Source: Erythrobasidium yunnanense (lineage: Eukaryota > Basidiomycota > Cystobasidiomycetes > Erythrobasidiales > Erythrobasidiaceae). From it: a stretch of 64,000 bases of DNA. Both the position numbers and the translations under genes were made by a program. The stretch spans positions 310,001-374,000 of the forward strand of contig BCJC01000007.1 of the NCBI GenBank assembly GCA_001600175.1, given 5' to 3'. Positions 31,321 to 43,809 of the stretch are shown here, in pieces (position 1 is the stretch's first letter; each line of letters opens with the position of its first letter). The notes under the pieces are model-generated. The model worked only from the letters and a program-made list of their open reading frames with translations, searched no databases and was not told where the DNA came from.

Positions 31321-32987
31321 ATGGTAAGTCGCAGCTATAGTAGCTGTACATACACTTACGTATACGTTACAGAGCAACTACGGCGACGACGACGACGAAA
31401 ACTACAATCCTCACGGCCATCATCAGGGAGGAGCTGGACACGGCTATGGCCAGGCTAACAACCCATTCTACGCCCAACATCAGCAGCAGCAAGGCTTCCA
31501 GCAGATGCTAGGTGGTATGTTCGGTGGTGGTGCTGGCTTCGCTGGCGGGTTCGGCAATGCTATGGCTCATGGTCCTGCTCCTCCTGGCGCTTTCAACAAG
31601 AGATATAAGGCCTACTCTTCTGCCATACATGAAATCCAGGCGGGAAGAGGGAATCAAGGAGCTCACGTCACCGATGGTGGAAGAACCCAAGTCATGTTCG
31701 GAGGGCAGGGTGAGTTGCAATGCCTAAAGAGTAGTATGGAGCATCTATCTGACTCTAAATGAACACAGTCATGCTGCCTCAGTCGGCTCTGAGAGACCTG
31801 AGTAAGGGCCGAGTCCCTAGATAGTCAGTCACCTGTCAGGTTGCTGATTGTTCGCCATATGATAGCCATGCTGGATATCGAGACTCCATATACCTTCGAA
31901 ATAGTACACCCTGTCAACCGCAATCTCAAGACACATGCGGGTGTCCTGGAGTTTCACGGTGATGAAGACTACGTATACATGCCGAACTGGGTGAGCAGCC
32001 AACTCCCTCCGCTGACAAATCGATACTGACTGAAGTATGACACAGATGATGAAGCAACTAGAGCTGCGCGAGGGTGATCCGGTCCGACTCTTCGGCACGC
32101 GTTTACCGAAAGGCAAGCTTGTCAAGCTCCAAGCACAGAGCGTCACCTTCCTCGAACTATCCGATCCCAAAGCCGTCCTAGAACAAGCCTTACGACACTA
32201 TTCCTGTCTTACGCAAGGCGATATCATCGAGATCAGTTACAACATGATGACGTTCAGCCTACTCGTCATGGAGATCTCGCCGCAAGCTGCTGGTATCGAT
32301 ATCCTGAATACAGATCTGGAAGTCGACTTTGCGCCGCCTGTAGGGTATGTCGAGCCAGAGAGGAAACCGCTGGCACCTCCTCCTACAATGGCTAGCAAGC
32401 TATCTATCAATGTTGGCCAGACGCAGGATGTGGATTCGAAAGGAAGAGGAAGTGGGACTAGCACACCTTCAGTTGCAGGAAGAGCAGGCTCAGCAGCTGG
32501 AAGCAACGCGCCTGTAGCCGGTACTTCTGGAACGGCAGCTGCTGCAGGCGGTAATATCAGTAAAGCAGGAGATCCATGGGAGGCTTTCAAAGGCTCAGGA
32601 CAAAGCATGGCAGGCAAGCGAATCAAAGGCAAAGGAGTTTCTCACCGCAAGATCGAAGCCGTAGAAGCAGACAGCAAGATCTACCGCACCGACTCGTCGA
32701 TCCCTCGAATCGTAACTGCGGATACACAGATAGGTAGTAGACAAGTGCCAGCTGCGCTCAACCTACCGGAAGGAACGCTCTTTTTCGGATTCAAAGTTGT
32801 ACCGCCGAAGAAGGAGGGTGATGCAAATGCGGAGAGGGAGAATGAAGGTGGTACGAAACCGCCGGCTTTCACAGGCGCGGGTCAGGGTGTTACGCTAAGT
32901 GGGCGTCCGCCGAAACAGCAGGGCAAGACGCCTTCCTCTTCCAAGAGCAAGAGCGGCAAGCGCGACGATGTCATCCAGATAGATTAG
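31321..32987 (+). CDS. UFD1: Ubiquitin fusion degradation protein 1
   Basis: This is a cofactor of Cdc48/p97 with Npl4. It binds ubiquitinated clients in ER-associated degradation and chromatin extraction. A 49-nt intron lies directly after the start codon (31324-31372). The N-terminus is Asp- and Gly-rich (NYGDDDDENYNPHG, then GGMFGGGAGFAGGFG). The double-psi barrel Ufd1 domain follows: FNKRYKAYSSAIHEI, QVMFGGQ, VMLPQSALRDL, HAGVLEFHGDEDYVYMPNW, MMKQLELREGDPVRLFGTRL, LPKGKLVKLQAQSVTFLEL and VDFAPPVGYVEP. The C-terminal half is low-complexity with Cdc48/Npl4-binding-like segments (DPWEAFKGSG, LFFGFKVVPP). Length is about 480 residues. The Gly-rich N-terminus is longer than in yeast. The start is supported because the exon after the intron has no earlier ATG in frame. 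Confidence 0.95.
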
Positions 32988-33153
32988 CGAGCAAGCTTCC
33001 TGAGGGTGCAGGAAGTCATTCTATCTATGTAGCCAGTTCGTACGGTCTTTTTCGATGTTCCCGATTATCTGCCATTTGTGTCGTATGCATACAACATCGC
33101 TATGAGCTCGTTCTGTTTCGTCGATCTATCTCGTCTATCGGTTCGCTTAAGCA

Positions 33154-36100
33154 TCAAGCTATGTCCATCGTGTCGTCCCCTTCGGCAGGCCCATCCTCTA
33201 CCTGCTCCTCCCTAGACTGAATCACCAATCTCTGCACTTCATCAAAGAACTCTTCAAGCCTTGTGCTCCCATCTCCATCGACCAATGCCCTCAACTCCCT
33301 ACTATCCGCCTCATACGTCTCGATGACAGACTCAACATGCAGACCTTCGTACATCTTGCTACTTGAGAATCGCGTTTTCAGCGCAGATTCTTCTTCTGCA
33401 GAAGATGTGAAGAAAGCTTGAGATGGGCGAAGAATCAGATTCTCATCGAGAGAAGCGGAGTCTCGTTCAGCCAACGCTGCTAATGTGGAGAAGAGTGCTG
33501 TGGACTGCAATGACGCAGCTATAGCTTCGTCTGAAAGGCTGCTAGTGGATTGGCGAATGTCACTCCAGTTGTCTCGTAAGTAGATTCGCCGCCAGATCGC
33601 GGAGAGAGCAACCAGTAGACGCGCTTTCGGAGTGGTCTTGTCGCGGACCAGAATGTCGAGCGCATGGGCGTAGTCATAGATTGTTTCGGGAGTTGCATTG
33701 TCTTTGAGAGTGAAGAGATCGATCAGAGCTTCTGTTCCAAGTGCAGATCCAGTAAGAAGTGCCTCGAAAAGCGCTTGCAGCATCTACACAAATCGTCAGG
33801 ACTTGCACTTGGGTTGATCAAGGTTTGGTGCTTGCCTGCTTCGTCACGCCTTCGGTTCGCGAGCAAAGTCTCTCTGTACAAGCTTTCGCTTGATCCGCAG
33901 CTGAGCGAGCTAAATCTCGAGGATCCAGCACTTCCTTGCATGCATCGATAAGCCTGACATGTGATTGAACGATGTCCATCCTGTCATCGATATTCTCGAT
34001 AGCTCGCTGTGCTTTTTCAGATGATGCGAACTCTGCGCGAGTCATATCGGCGACTCGAGCAAGCTTGCCTATGGACAGCATAAGCTGGTAGACCAGAATA
34101 TCATCAGCATAGACACACAACGTCACGCAAAATCGGCTCACCTTCTGTTCCGCAAGGCGCGTCTCTCTGCCAGCCTCTTCCAGCAAGTCGCTTGATGCAA
34201 CACCATACTTGTTCATGGCTAAATTCTGCATCCAGGAAAGTCTTTTGACTCCAGACTTCTCCAGAAACTTGCTAAGCAATTCCCAGTAGAGAGTATCTTG
34301 GTTCATCAGGTCGAACAAGCGGCCTTGTTCCAGGTACCAGGAATATAGAGAGAAAGCAAAGTCCTCCTTGTATTTCTCGATATAGAATTGGACGCGTTGC
34401 GGAGATCCTATGGCTGCGTCATTGCTGAGAATGACCAGAGAGCGGAAGTCCCGATACCGTTCTGCCAGATCGTATGCTACGTTCGACCGAGACATACGGA
34501 CTGTGAGAACAGCAGTGCTATCAGTAGGAGCTCGCGTCCTTGTGGAGTTGCGCCTCACCTAGTGCCTGGATGACATGGCTTCGCAATTTGACGTAACCAT
34601 CAAGAAGGCCTCGTTGCTCAACGGCAGCATGCGATTCGTCCTCAATACTGAACAGAAAAAGAGGTCAGCGTGCTTCCGTCGTTGTCATTGCAGGTTTACC
34701 TTTGTAAGTATGCCATTCTCTCCTGGTGCATAGCCAGTGCGTAGTCGGCTAATTCGGCTAAATACTGCTTCAAGTCTCTCTGAATGTCCTTCTCGTCTGC
34801 AGCTACACCACGGCTTTTGGACTGAGTAGTTGCGTTGTATTCGAGTGCATCTTCATTGTCTATATTACTGCCTAATTCTCGACTACGATCTTGAATGATC
34901 TTTTCGACATTCAGGAATGTCTCGCGCAGAAGTTCGAGGAGGGCAGGTCTCGAAGACCATGGTTCCGTAAGACATGTTTGAGAGCCGTCGGTAATGCCGT
35001 AGAGATTGCTTGATGACTTCCGAAAGGAAATGATCGCTTTGTACGAAATACAGAGCGCTTGCGCATTTTGATATACCGTATCTGTCCTACCAGCGAGATC
35101 GACGAACGTTTGCAACCTGTGCTCCTGGATCTTAAGTAGCTGCTCCAAAGCCGGTCCAAGTTTATCGAGGTGAACTCTGAAGAAACCGCGGACCCGATCT
35201 TCGCCTTGGTAGACAGGCAAGTCGAGTTCTTCTATAGCCTGAACGAACAAGCTCTCTTCTGCAAGGCCTGCTGAGGGGCCTCGTCCCATTCGAGCGTTCT
35301 GTGCCTGCCATAGTCCAATAGCACTTTGTATTTTCTCAGCATCCCAGGAAAGATGCCTTCGAGATGTCTTTGATAAGCGAGATATGAGGGAGTTATCTTG
35401 AATGAAGGTCATGAGGAAGCGGAGGCGAGCGGCCTTGTCGTTCAGCTGAGCTCGCAAGTCGATAATGGTAGGAAGGTGTGGTAAAGCTAAAGACGTTCGC
35501 AGAAATCAGTTGACCGAGCTAAGAGCCGCCAGGCGAAGAATCTTACTGTTGGCCAATAGATCCTTGCTGACTCGCTCAGCCGCGTTGACGAGATCTCCTC
35601 GACTGTCGAGCTTGAAGTCGAAAGCAAGGGGATTCTGAGCACGATCTCCAAAGACGACAGCTTGGTCAAGCTTATTCTTGAGTGTTTGCGTAGCCATGGA
35701 TTCTTCGTCGATTTGTATGCTAGGCCTAATATGAGAGTAGCGTTAGCAGATAATGAGGCATAGCAAGACAGTTGACCCACCCAGTCCTCGTGAAGACAAT
35801 GCTTGAATTGACGTCTAGACGAAGTAGACCACTGCTAGCGGCCAGCAATGTCAAAGTAGAGTCCCCTTGGAAGCCATTGCCCAAAAGGCGGTCTCTTCCA
35901 GAGTCGCGCAGGGACACGGTCTCCTCAAACGGTACTAAAGAACGAGTCAGCGCTTGCTAAACATCAGCGGCTGTCCAGCTTACGTTTCGTTGAGGTCGTT
36001 GTCAGTAAGACCAGATCGGGAAACTTTACGAATACTAAGACATGCGGACCGTCGGAAGGTGAGAGGACGAGTCGAGGTGTCGAGAGCGGTCTTGGATCGG

Positions 36101-37677
36101 GATCCTGTACAAGTCGGTCAGATCAAACCTCGCAAACTATTTGTGCAGATGAAGCTCACCTGTCTGTACGAAAGAAGCTTCTGCGAGGCGATAGATCCAT
36201 TTTCTAATGTGACTAGCGCGTAGCTATTTTGTCGCTTCTGACCGCCATATCCACGTCCTGAAGCTACAGAATCTACGAAGTAGGAAATGAGGAGAACAAG
36301 CTTGTCGGGTCTGAGGGGTTGTATCAGCTATATCCACGACGAACGTTTTGCGAAAGACGTACGTTTGTGCCTTGGCGTCGATGATCTCTGGCTGGAGAGC
36401 ACTGCTGGTATCGCTGCCGAGAGTGCTGAGTAGCGATTCCAGCAGGCTATCGTAAATATCGATCTCCGCCCAGAACTGCAAAGATTCAGAAGTGACCTAT
36501 TATTCGATTTCTTAGCAAGCTGATCTTACCTGCTCTCCACCACCCTCCTGACACCGCCAGCTCTGGACGATCCTGTCAGACACGGCGTACACCCTCCGAT
36601 TGTTCTTGGCCGAGCCGCTCGATTCTGAGACGCTGGTGATAGCCAAGATACCAGCTCTTGGATCTGCAGAAGCTCCTCCGAACAGGCCGCCTACTCTGGC
36701 TAGCATGCCTCTACTGCGCGAAAGAAGCGATAATTGTATGCTTGCTGTACTGGCTGAAAGTGGATTGGTAATCTTCAAGGAGCACAAGCGAGCTCCAGAA
36801 GTTGCAAGAAGATAGTGTGTTGGCTGTAAAGACATGGCGTTTCAGTTGGAAGCGCGTAATGTCCAGACGGCCTGACTTACACCGAGCTTGTGGAGAGCTC
36901 TGACTACTTCTCCAGCAGTCAAGCTGATATCTGCAGATGTGTAGCGGTCTACACTGCTAAGGGCTGCCGTGACTGAGGACCAAAAGCATATCTGACCAGC
37001 GGTGCTGACCAGCAGGAAGCCAGGTTCGCGGCTTGAAGACGAGCTTCCAGAGGATATCAATGCTACAAACGGTACTGGCGAAAAGACCGTTGCAGTCAAG
37101 CTCAGTGCAGGGGCAGCCGGGACCGGAAAGGCGTAACATGTAGGAGATGAGGTAGAAGGGCCGGAGGATGGACTAGACCAGACAAAGCATGTTTCCCGAG
37201 TAACTAGACAGCCATATCCAGCTGCATGGTCTAGCACAGCTGTTGCGGGATGCGTGTAGAAGTCTGGCAACTCAAGCATGAGCTCACGCAACTGGCCTCC
37301 GTACTGATGCGCATACCGCTGCTTCTTAGAATATCCAGGACTTCGCTAGGCAAAGCTGCTCCGTATCTTGAGACGGCGTGCGTTTCTGTCTGCAGCAAGA
37401 CGCTCGTTTCTTCTTGACCGTCTGCTGCAAATACTGCGCGACCTTCGACGCCCAGTTCTGATCCTTCACCATCCTCATCGTCTTGCTGATCATCGTTCTC
37501 GTCGTTGTTCTGCGTCTCGAATGTCTCTGCCTGAATCTGCCGTACTCGCTGGCTTCGTCGAGCTACCGATGCTGGCGGAGGAGTCGCCGCTACGCTTCCT
37601 GCGCGTGACTGTGACCGCCGTACTGCTGCGGATGCTCGACTATGCACCTTCTTGGCTGGCGTCGCTGCTGAGAACAT
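33154..37677 (-). CDS. NUP133: Nucleoporin Nup133
   Basis: This is a scaffold subunit of the Y-complex (Nup84/Nup107 complex) of the nuclear pore, with an N-terminal beta-propeller and C-terminal alpha-solenoid. The start MFSAATPAKKVHSRAS precedes an acidic disordered region. The propeller has characteristic Nup133 blocks: LPDFYTHPATAVLDHAAGYG, TCFVWSS, SPTCYAFPVP, FVALIS, SREPGFLLVSTAGQICFW and RYTSADISLTAGEVVRALHK. The solenoid is built from many exons and includes VQFYIEKYKEDFAFSLYSWY, then GRLFDLMNQDTLYWELLSKF and LSWMQNLAMNKYG. It ends in an acidic tail (PAEGDDTMDIA). About ten short introns give roughly 1,300 residues. An ATG 69 bp upstream in the same frame would add a segment that looks unlike the family. 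Confidence 0.88.
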
Positions 37678-37818
37678 TCGGTCGAGCGAGGCCTTCGAGT
37701 TGACGAGGAGCAAACAACGGCTGAAGAGACGCGAGACATTCGACATGACATGCTTGAACTATGTATTGTCCTTTTCTGCTATTAACGATCTAAACTTCCG
37801 ACTACAGAATTGTCCATG

Positions 37819-40296
37819 TTATGACGAGAAAAGCACGAAAGCTGCTAAGGCTAGCAGCAGGGTGGAGCTGACAGCAAGCGACATTGCACTACTAGCAACG
37901 TTCGACGACGTAGGAGCAGCGTTCGCGGCGTTGCCGATGAACCCGCCTGTGGAGGATGGCCTGGCTGATGTAGAGGTGCTGGTCGCATTCGATCCAGACA
38001 AGGCGCTTAACATCAAAGCAACACCACGCTCGGCAAGCGCATAGGTAGGTGAGGTGAGATGAGCGGCCAGGCCGATGGGAATGACCGAAGAATCGATGAC
38101 TCTCAGATTGTTGATTCCGTAAACTCGGAGCTGGTTGTCGACGACTCCGCCCATTGAGAGTGGTAGCATCGCGCACGAGCCAGCAGGGTGATATTCCGTG
38201 CTGCCTGATGACAGGATGTAGTCATCGATAGCATCGTTGCTGCTTACAGAATCGCCAGGCGACAATTCTCCACCCAGGATATCTGAAAGAGGAGCTGTCC
38301 GAGCTACACGACGCGCATCTGCGAATGACACGATTATTAGTTTCAGTGTCTACCGGATGCTCGGAGCAAGTACATACATCTGAGAGCTGCACGCATAATG
38401 ACAATATCGCTAGGGTGAGTGAGGTAACCAGGATCGATTCTTGGGATAGTGAACGCATCGCTATTTGTGATGTTGACCCAGCCTCTTGAGAAAGGGTGTT
38501 GCAGAGCGAATTGAAAGGTTGTAGTCTTTCCGGATTCGCCCTGATTCCAGCCGGTGTTCGTCATGAGGATTTCTACTGCAGCCTCTCCTGTCTGGAGCAG
38601 ATCGGTAATCTCTGCATTGTAGATAGCCTCGTACCCTGCGGCAGTGGTACCAGAGATGCCTCGATCTGCCATGTACGATGACATAGCATCGCCAAGGTCG
38701 GTGATATACGATGAAGCATTCGATGTTCCACCCATCAAAGTGCTCAAGTTTAGGTATGCTATGGCTTGGTTCGGAGCGGAATAGAGAGACTGGTTGCCAT
38801 TGCCGCTTTCCCAGAGGCGGTATTGGGATTGATTGAATGTAGAATTCGATTGCAGAAGGTCGCCAGTGACTGCAGCACTGCTCGAGAAGGTGACGCTTGA
38901 CGCGAGATGGTCGGAAAGATGGGCTCCCACGCCTGGCAGGTTGTGGACAACATCGATACCAACGCGGTTGAGCAGGTCAGCAGGTCCAACGCCAGATAGT
39001 TGCAGGAGTTCTGTAAGAAAGAACTGGTTAGATATACTAAGCGGTCCTATCGAGCGAACGACCTACGAGGAGAGCCGATGACACCCGCTGACAGGATGAC
39101 CTCGCGTCTTGCAGTCGCAGTGTATGCTTGACCATCTCTAGACTGTCTGAACGAGACGCCGGTCGCGGTTGGCGTATCTCCCGAGGTGTTGAAGTTGACA
39201 CGCGTTACTTGATAGCCAGTAAGGATGCGGACGTTACTAGGACGTGTCTCAAAATATCCGGTGCGGGAGTATGATCTGGTCTGGTCGCTTCCTCGAATGG
39301 CCGAAGTGGAAAGATATGCGCCTGTCGTGACACCACTTGCTGGATCTCCGGTCGGAACGCCCAAGTTTCGGAAGGTGCGAATCCAGCTTCCGATCTGATT
39401 GTAGAGGTAGCCAGCGTATGCGTAGTGAATGGGCCCGCTGGAACCATGGTTATCGCTATCAACGACAATGCCGCCAGCGCGGTCTGAGTAATTGCTGGAA
39501 GGTCTTTCGTACGTCTCGTGCTGCAAGGAGGACGAAATATCAGCTAGACCCGATGTCTATATTGCTATTTATTCACCTTGATGTAGTAAGGCAGGATATC
39601 ATCAAAGTCCCAAGAGCTGCCTCCGTTCAAAGATGCCCAGACATCATGCTCGCGCTTGCTAGCGCGCGTCATGTACTGGAATATATGTCAGCCATATGAA
39701 AGTGTTGCAAAAGATTATGGACTCACGACGCCATTGACAGCTGAGCTGCCTCCGAGAAGCTTTCCTCGAGGCCAAAAGACTTGTCTCGATGACAGGTTGG
39801 TTTGATTGGAAGTATAGAAGGACCAATCATAGGGTGAAGAAGGGTAAGCGATGCCATTGAAATAGGCGTTCGCGGCTACAGGCATTTATTTCAGCATGAT
39901 TGGGAATGCCAAGGAAAGACCTTGACACACGAGGCAGAATTCTGTCTTCGACGCCATCTCCGCCTGAGCCAGCCTCAATGACCAGAATAGAAGTGTCTTC
40001 GTCTGCTTCTGCGAGTCTGGCAGCGACAGCTAATGCAGCAGTGCCTCCGCCGACCTGTCAAGTATTATGTAAGCTTTTCTGTTCCGCAAAGCATTAGACA
40101 TGACAGAGAGCGCACTATGACATAGTCGTAAGTGCTTCCTGAGATATCGCTAGCTTGTGTAGTGCTGATTGTATTGAAAGTGAGATCAGGTGGAGCGCGT
40201 TTGGAAAGCTTGGCTTGAAGACGAAGATCTGCCGCGAAAGAGTTTGAAACGAGTGTGGTGAGGAGCCCTGTCGCAAGGGCTGTCTTGATATGCATG
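37819..40296 (-). CDS. Secreted GMC oxidoreductase, probably GPI-anchored
   Basis: This is an FAD-dependent alcohol oxidase or dehydrogenase of the glucose-methanol-choline family, the group of aryl-alcohol oxidases that make hydrogen peroxide outside the cell. The N-terminus [20 protein letters not shown] is a signal peptide. The FAD loop [20 protein letters not shown] is split by an intron. Also seen are [53 protein letters not shown], and the catalytic His motif [13 protein letters not shown], followed by [12 protein letters not shown] and [17 protein letters not shown]. After the last family block comes a Ser/Thr/Asn-rich spacer and a terminal hydrophobic stretch ([19 protein letters not shown]), the layout of a GPI signal, which most family members lack. 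Substrate cannot be told. It is on the same strand as NUP133, 141 bp apart. Confidence 0.9.
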
Positions 40297-40969
40297 TTCG
40301 ACGATGTATGAGAGTAAATGGATGTAACGAAAGAAAAGTCACTTGATATCAACAAATCCTTGGCTGAAAGGTCACTCCAGAGCGAATCGGCGTGGCGAAG
40401 CAGTGTTAGAGTCGGAGGAAGAGGAGGAGCCGGAAGACGCATTCTGTGCACTGGAACACCGATAGGAATGTACGTGGTACTGCGATGAATAATGCCGCAA
40501 ATATCGTAGCTCGAGGCGACGGATGCAGGAACAGAGATGCCGTAGCGGAAATTCCCTTCGCAGTCGTGCTTGTCTGACTATTGCGTCTATGATATAGATC
40601 TTGGTAGCCATAGCCTTGCAAGGAGTGGTCCGCCCTGACTGGGCAGTTTGATCAGATAAGGCTGCCGAATTATTAGCAATCTGGATCAGGATCATCAAGG
40701 CACAGTCTTGCTCATCGAAACGCGTTGAGGAAGTGGTCCATGAGTGTCAGCGATTGGCGTAAAGTCAGTCCTTTGTTTGGTCGTTGTCAGATTCCAGCGC
40801 TGCATATCTGAAATCGTCGTGCAGGCTGAGCGCCAGCTGAAGGAGCTATGGATGTGGACAGCAAAGGCTGGCGTTATCTGCTGTTCTGTGCTTTTCTCGA
40901 GTCAGCTGAGGTGTAAGTCGCGTTGGTTGGCTTCCTGCCAAACATAAACTTCGACTTTCCCAGCCCAGG
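40297..40969. other. Divergent intergenic region, GMC gene / F-box-like gene 1
   Basis: Frames on both strands here are not supported. It is the likely promoter region of both neighbours. Confidence 0.5.
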
Positions 40970-42259
40970 ATGACTGGCCTGCTGGATCTCCCAGAGGAGC
41001 TGCTCATCAAAGTAGTGGGCTATCTTCGAGAACCATACTCGCTCTCCATCAGGTCGAACTGGTCTTTGCTGGAGCGCAGAAATCTCTGCCTCGTGAATAG
41101 GCAACTCTCACGAATTGTTCTGGCCGAGTGGACTTACCACCATATACATTACTCCGATAATCAGCAGCAGAGTCTCATTTTCCACGCTAATAGTAAATGG
41201 CATCGCTTTGGGCGAGAACTGTCCTGGAAGGCTCCGCAGAATCGGCCAACAAACGATTTCGACGAGCCGCTCGCTGCCCTCATCTCATCCGTAAAACGTC
41301 TCACTTCCATTTCCATCGTGTCCTATGAGGCAGGGGACGTCAAGCAGATGGGACGGGATCCTAATCTCCTGCCTTTATCTCTGGCTAGCCTCAGACAGCA
41401 CCATCCACACATCACTCGTTTGAGGTTCGCTCTGAGCAGCATCGACCTGGCCCTCGCGCTGCTGGCTCATTCTCCCAACCTTCATGAGGTCGTCTTTGAA
41501 TTACGCCCACCCCGCACTAGGTACGAGAATCGGATTGACGAGAGCAGGGGAGGAGAGCTCCTGCACACGCTGTGCAAAATGACCAAGCTACATAAGCTGG
41601 TATGGAAAGGATTGGATGTTATCGGGACTACCGAAGGGCCCGCTGGCCTGGCTCCCTGGGTCGAACCAGCTCTCTTGCCAAGCGCTACGATATCGAAATC
41701 CCTTTGCGTTCTCGATCTCGGTCAGTGGCATCACTCTGGTGGCACATACCACAGCATGTTTTGGCAGGGTCTCACTCAGGCTTTTCCTCAGATCAATAGC
41801 CTCAATGTGGACGCCGAATACGTGCGGCGTCTTGTCAGTCACGAGGTCTTTCCGGCATTGACCTGCTTGGCAGTGGAAGATCCTAGCCATTTGCTCAATT
41901 GGGGACCGTATCTGGACACATCTGCCCAATTGAAGAAGGTGGAGAGCGTGATGCAAGAGTCGTCGTTCTTTCAAAGTGATTTCATCAAGCACCGCAACAT
42001 AGCTCAACTACGCATCCCTAGCTGGCTAGCTGCGTACGAGCTGTCGAGAAACAATGCCTATTTTCCAGCTTTACGCATTCTCACAATTAGCGTAAGCTCG
42101 AATATCGACCTTCTCAGCAACTTTCCTCTCCTCCGCAAGCTCCTCAAGCGACATTGTATGAGGCGAGGGATCAGACTCTTCGAAGAGGTGGAGCTGAAGG
42201 GGAAGGATTTGCTATTCAAGTACACGGTGGAGGAAATAGATTGTTCAGGAGACGAATAG
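40970..42259 (+). CDS. F-box-like protein, paralog A
   Basis: A single exon of 429 residues. The N-terminal F-box-like segment reads LLDLPEELLIKVVGYL, then LCLVNRQLSRIVLAEW. The rest is weakly repetitive leucine-rich sequence with short repeats (LPLSLASLRQHHPHITRL, LAHSPNLHEVVFEL), as in fungal F-box/LRR proteins that present substrates to SCF ubiquitin ligases. It ends with a block shared with paralog B: RRGIRLFEEVELKGKDLLF, then EEIDC. No intron was needed. The gene is tandem to paralog B; a more distant relative lies past PWP1. Substrate and partners are unknown. Confidence 0.85.
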   Translation: MTGLLDLPEELLIKVVGYLREPYSLSIRSNWSLLERRNLCLVNRQLSRIVLAEWTYHHIHYSDNQQQSLIFHANSKWHRFGRELSWKAPQNRPTNDFDEPLAALISSVKRLTSISIVSYEAGDVKQMGRDPNLLPLSLASLRQHHPHITRLRFALSSIDLALALLAHSPNLHEVVFELRPPRTRYENRIDESRGGELLHTLCKMTKLHKLVWKGLDVIGTTEGPAGLAPWVEPALLPSATISKSLCVLDLGQWHHSGGTYHSMFWQGLTQAFPQINSLNVDAEYVRRLVSHEVFPALTCLAVEDPSHLLNWGPYLDTSAQLKKVESVMQESSFFQSDFIKHRNIAQLRIPSWLAAYELSRNNAYFPALRILTISVSSNIDLLSNFPLLRKLLKRHCMRRGIRLFEEVELKGKDLLFKYTVEEIDCSGDE

Positions 42260-42519
42260 AAGGTGTGAGTAAGCTATACGATAGGAAAATCATCAGTTGT
42301 TCGCGGAATGAGCCAACCGAGCGAAACTTCCGGGCGTTCGGCCTCGAGGATATACAGGATTTTTACAAGGTTTAGGTACACAGTGATACTGCTACATTCT
42401 GGAGCCCGTCATGAAGGATCACTTGTTGAAGTCAGCTTATCGTGTACAGACCGTTTTGCTTCCGGTCTTCGCGAATCCCACTCTCTGCTTTCAACGATCT
42501 TGTGCACGCGGATGAGACG

Positions 42520-43809
42520 ATGCCCGGCCTGCTCGACTTGCCAGATGAATTGCTTATCAAGGTACTAAGCTATCTGCGGCGTCCGTACTGGCCTTATGGA
42601 GAGTCGGACTACCAGCGAGACCAACGCAGAAAGGTTCTGAGCCTCAACAGGCGGATAGGGAGTCTCGTCTTGGCAGAATGGAGCTATCATCATATAGATA
42701 TGCCAGGGGCTGTTACCGACTTCTCGCACTTTACCAGAAACCCCGGCTGTCAACGCTTTGCTCGCGAATTATCCTGGGATGCTCCCTACGACCAGCCAAT
42801 AGAGGCATATGACGCCAAGCTGGATGCCTTGATTGAGACTCTGCACAGTCTTTCGAAGATATCGATTTCATCCTACGAGCCAGTCGATATCGAATACTTG
42901 AAATGGGACCCTAATCTGCTACCTGTCTCGCTAGCTAGCCTCAAGCAGAACCACCCCAGCATCACTAGCCTGAACTTCGTCTTCAGCAGCTTTGACATGG
43001 CTCTCGCCCTGTTGGAGCATCTTCCCAATCTCCAAAATATCACCTTCCAGACTCATTTCTTCACCGTCCCAAAGTACAACGACGAGGCTCACGAAAGGAA
43101 GAAGGGACAGCTCTGGCATGCGCTGTGCAACATGCAGCAGCTACAGAAGCTTGTGTGGGAAGGTGTGGACATAATGGACGGTTCTACAGGAAACGCTGGA
43201 TTGCAGGCATGGCTTGAGAAACCATCTAAAGCACCTGCGTCTCGAACCCTTCGGAGCCTAGACTTTGGAGAATACGATTCGAACTATGGCAGCGACCACG
43301 CACTGTTCTGGCAGGCTAGTGCTCAGGCGTTCCCCAACATCACTAGCTTAAGTCTCGACGCATCACACGTGCATTTCATCTCCGATCGGAATTACTTTCA
43401 GAGCTTGAAGAGTCTGGCAGTGGAAGACGTTTGCGGGACGATTGGGTTTCCAACATACCGGGATACGGCGATCCAACTGGTTTATCTCGAGCGCAATAAG
43501 CCGAAGTCACCCTTCTACGACAGTACCTTTCTACGGCACAGCAGTCTATTGCGACTGCGAATCGCTAGCTCGGTGGCAGCGTATTCGTTGCTGAAACACG
43601 ATGAGTACTTTCCGGCATTGCGCTTTCTCACTATCAGTACCAGTTCGGAGAAGTGGGTGTTGAGTAACACACCTCTGCTCTGCAAGAGGATTAAGGAGCA
43701 CTGCGCCAGAAGGGGTGTCAGACTCTTCGAGGAGGTCGAGCTGCATGGGAAAGATCTTTTATTTGAATACACCTCGGAAGAGATAGATTGTTTAGGAGAC
43801 GCCAAATGA
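42520..43809 (+). CDS. F-box-like protein, paralog B
   Basis: This single-exon tandem paralog of the gene at 40970-42259 has 429 residues counted from MPGLLDLPDELLIKVLSYL. An upstream in-frame ATG at 42442 would add 26 residues that paralog A lacks, so I chose the internal start. Shared blocks with A are LAEWSYHHI, RFARELSWDAP, LLPVSLASLKQNHPSITSL, LVWEGVDI, ALFWQASAQAFPNITSLSLD and the C-terminal RRGVRLFEEVELHGKDLLF, then EEIDC. The similarity is strong along the whole length. The F-box is at the extreme N-terminus and leucine-rich repeats of irregular spacing fill the rest. A local tandem duplication is the simplest origin. Confidence 0.85.
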   Translation: MPGLLDLPDELLIKVLSYLRRPYWPYGESDYQRDQRRKVLSLNRRIGSLVLAEWSYHHIDMPGAVTDFSHFTRNPGCQRFARELSWDAPYDQPIEAYDAKLDALIETLHSLSKISISSYEPVDIEYLKWDPNLLPVSLASLKQNHPSITSLNFVFSSFDMALALLEHLPNLQNITFQTHFFTVPKYNDEAHERKKGQLWHALCNMQQLQKLVWEGVDIMDGSTGNAGLQAWLEKPSKAPASRTLRSLDFGEYDSNYGSDHALFWQASAQAFPNITSLSLDASHVHFISDRNYFQSLKSLAVEDVCGTIGFPTYRDTAIQLVYLERNKPKSPFYDSTFLRHSSLLRLRIASSVAAYSLLKHDEYFPALRFLTISTSSEKWVLSNTPLLCKRIKEHCARRGVRLFEEVELHGKDLLFEYTSEEIDCLGDAK

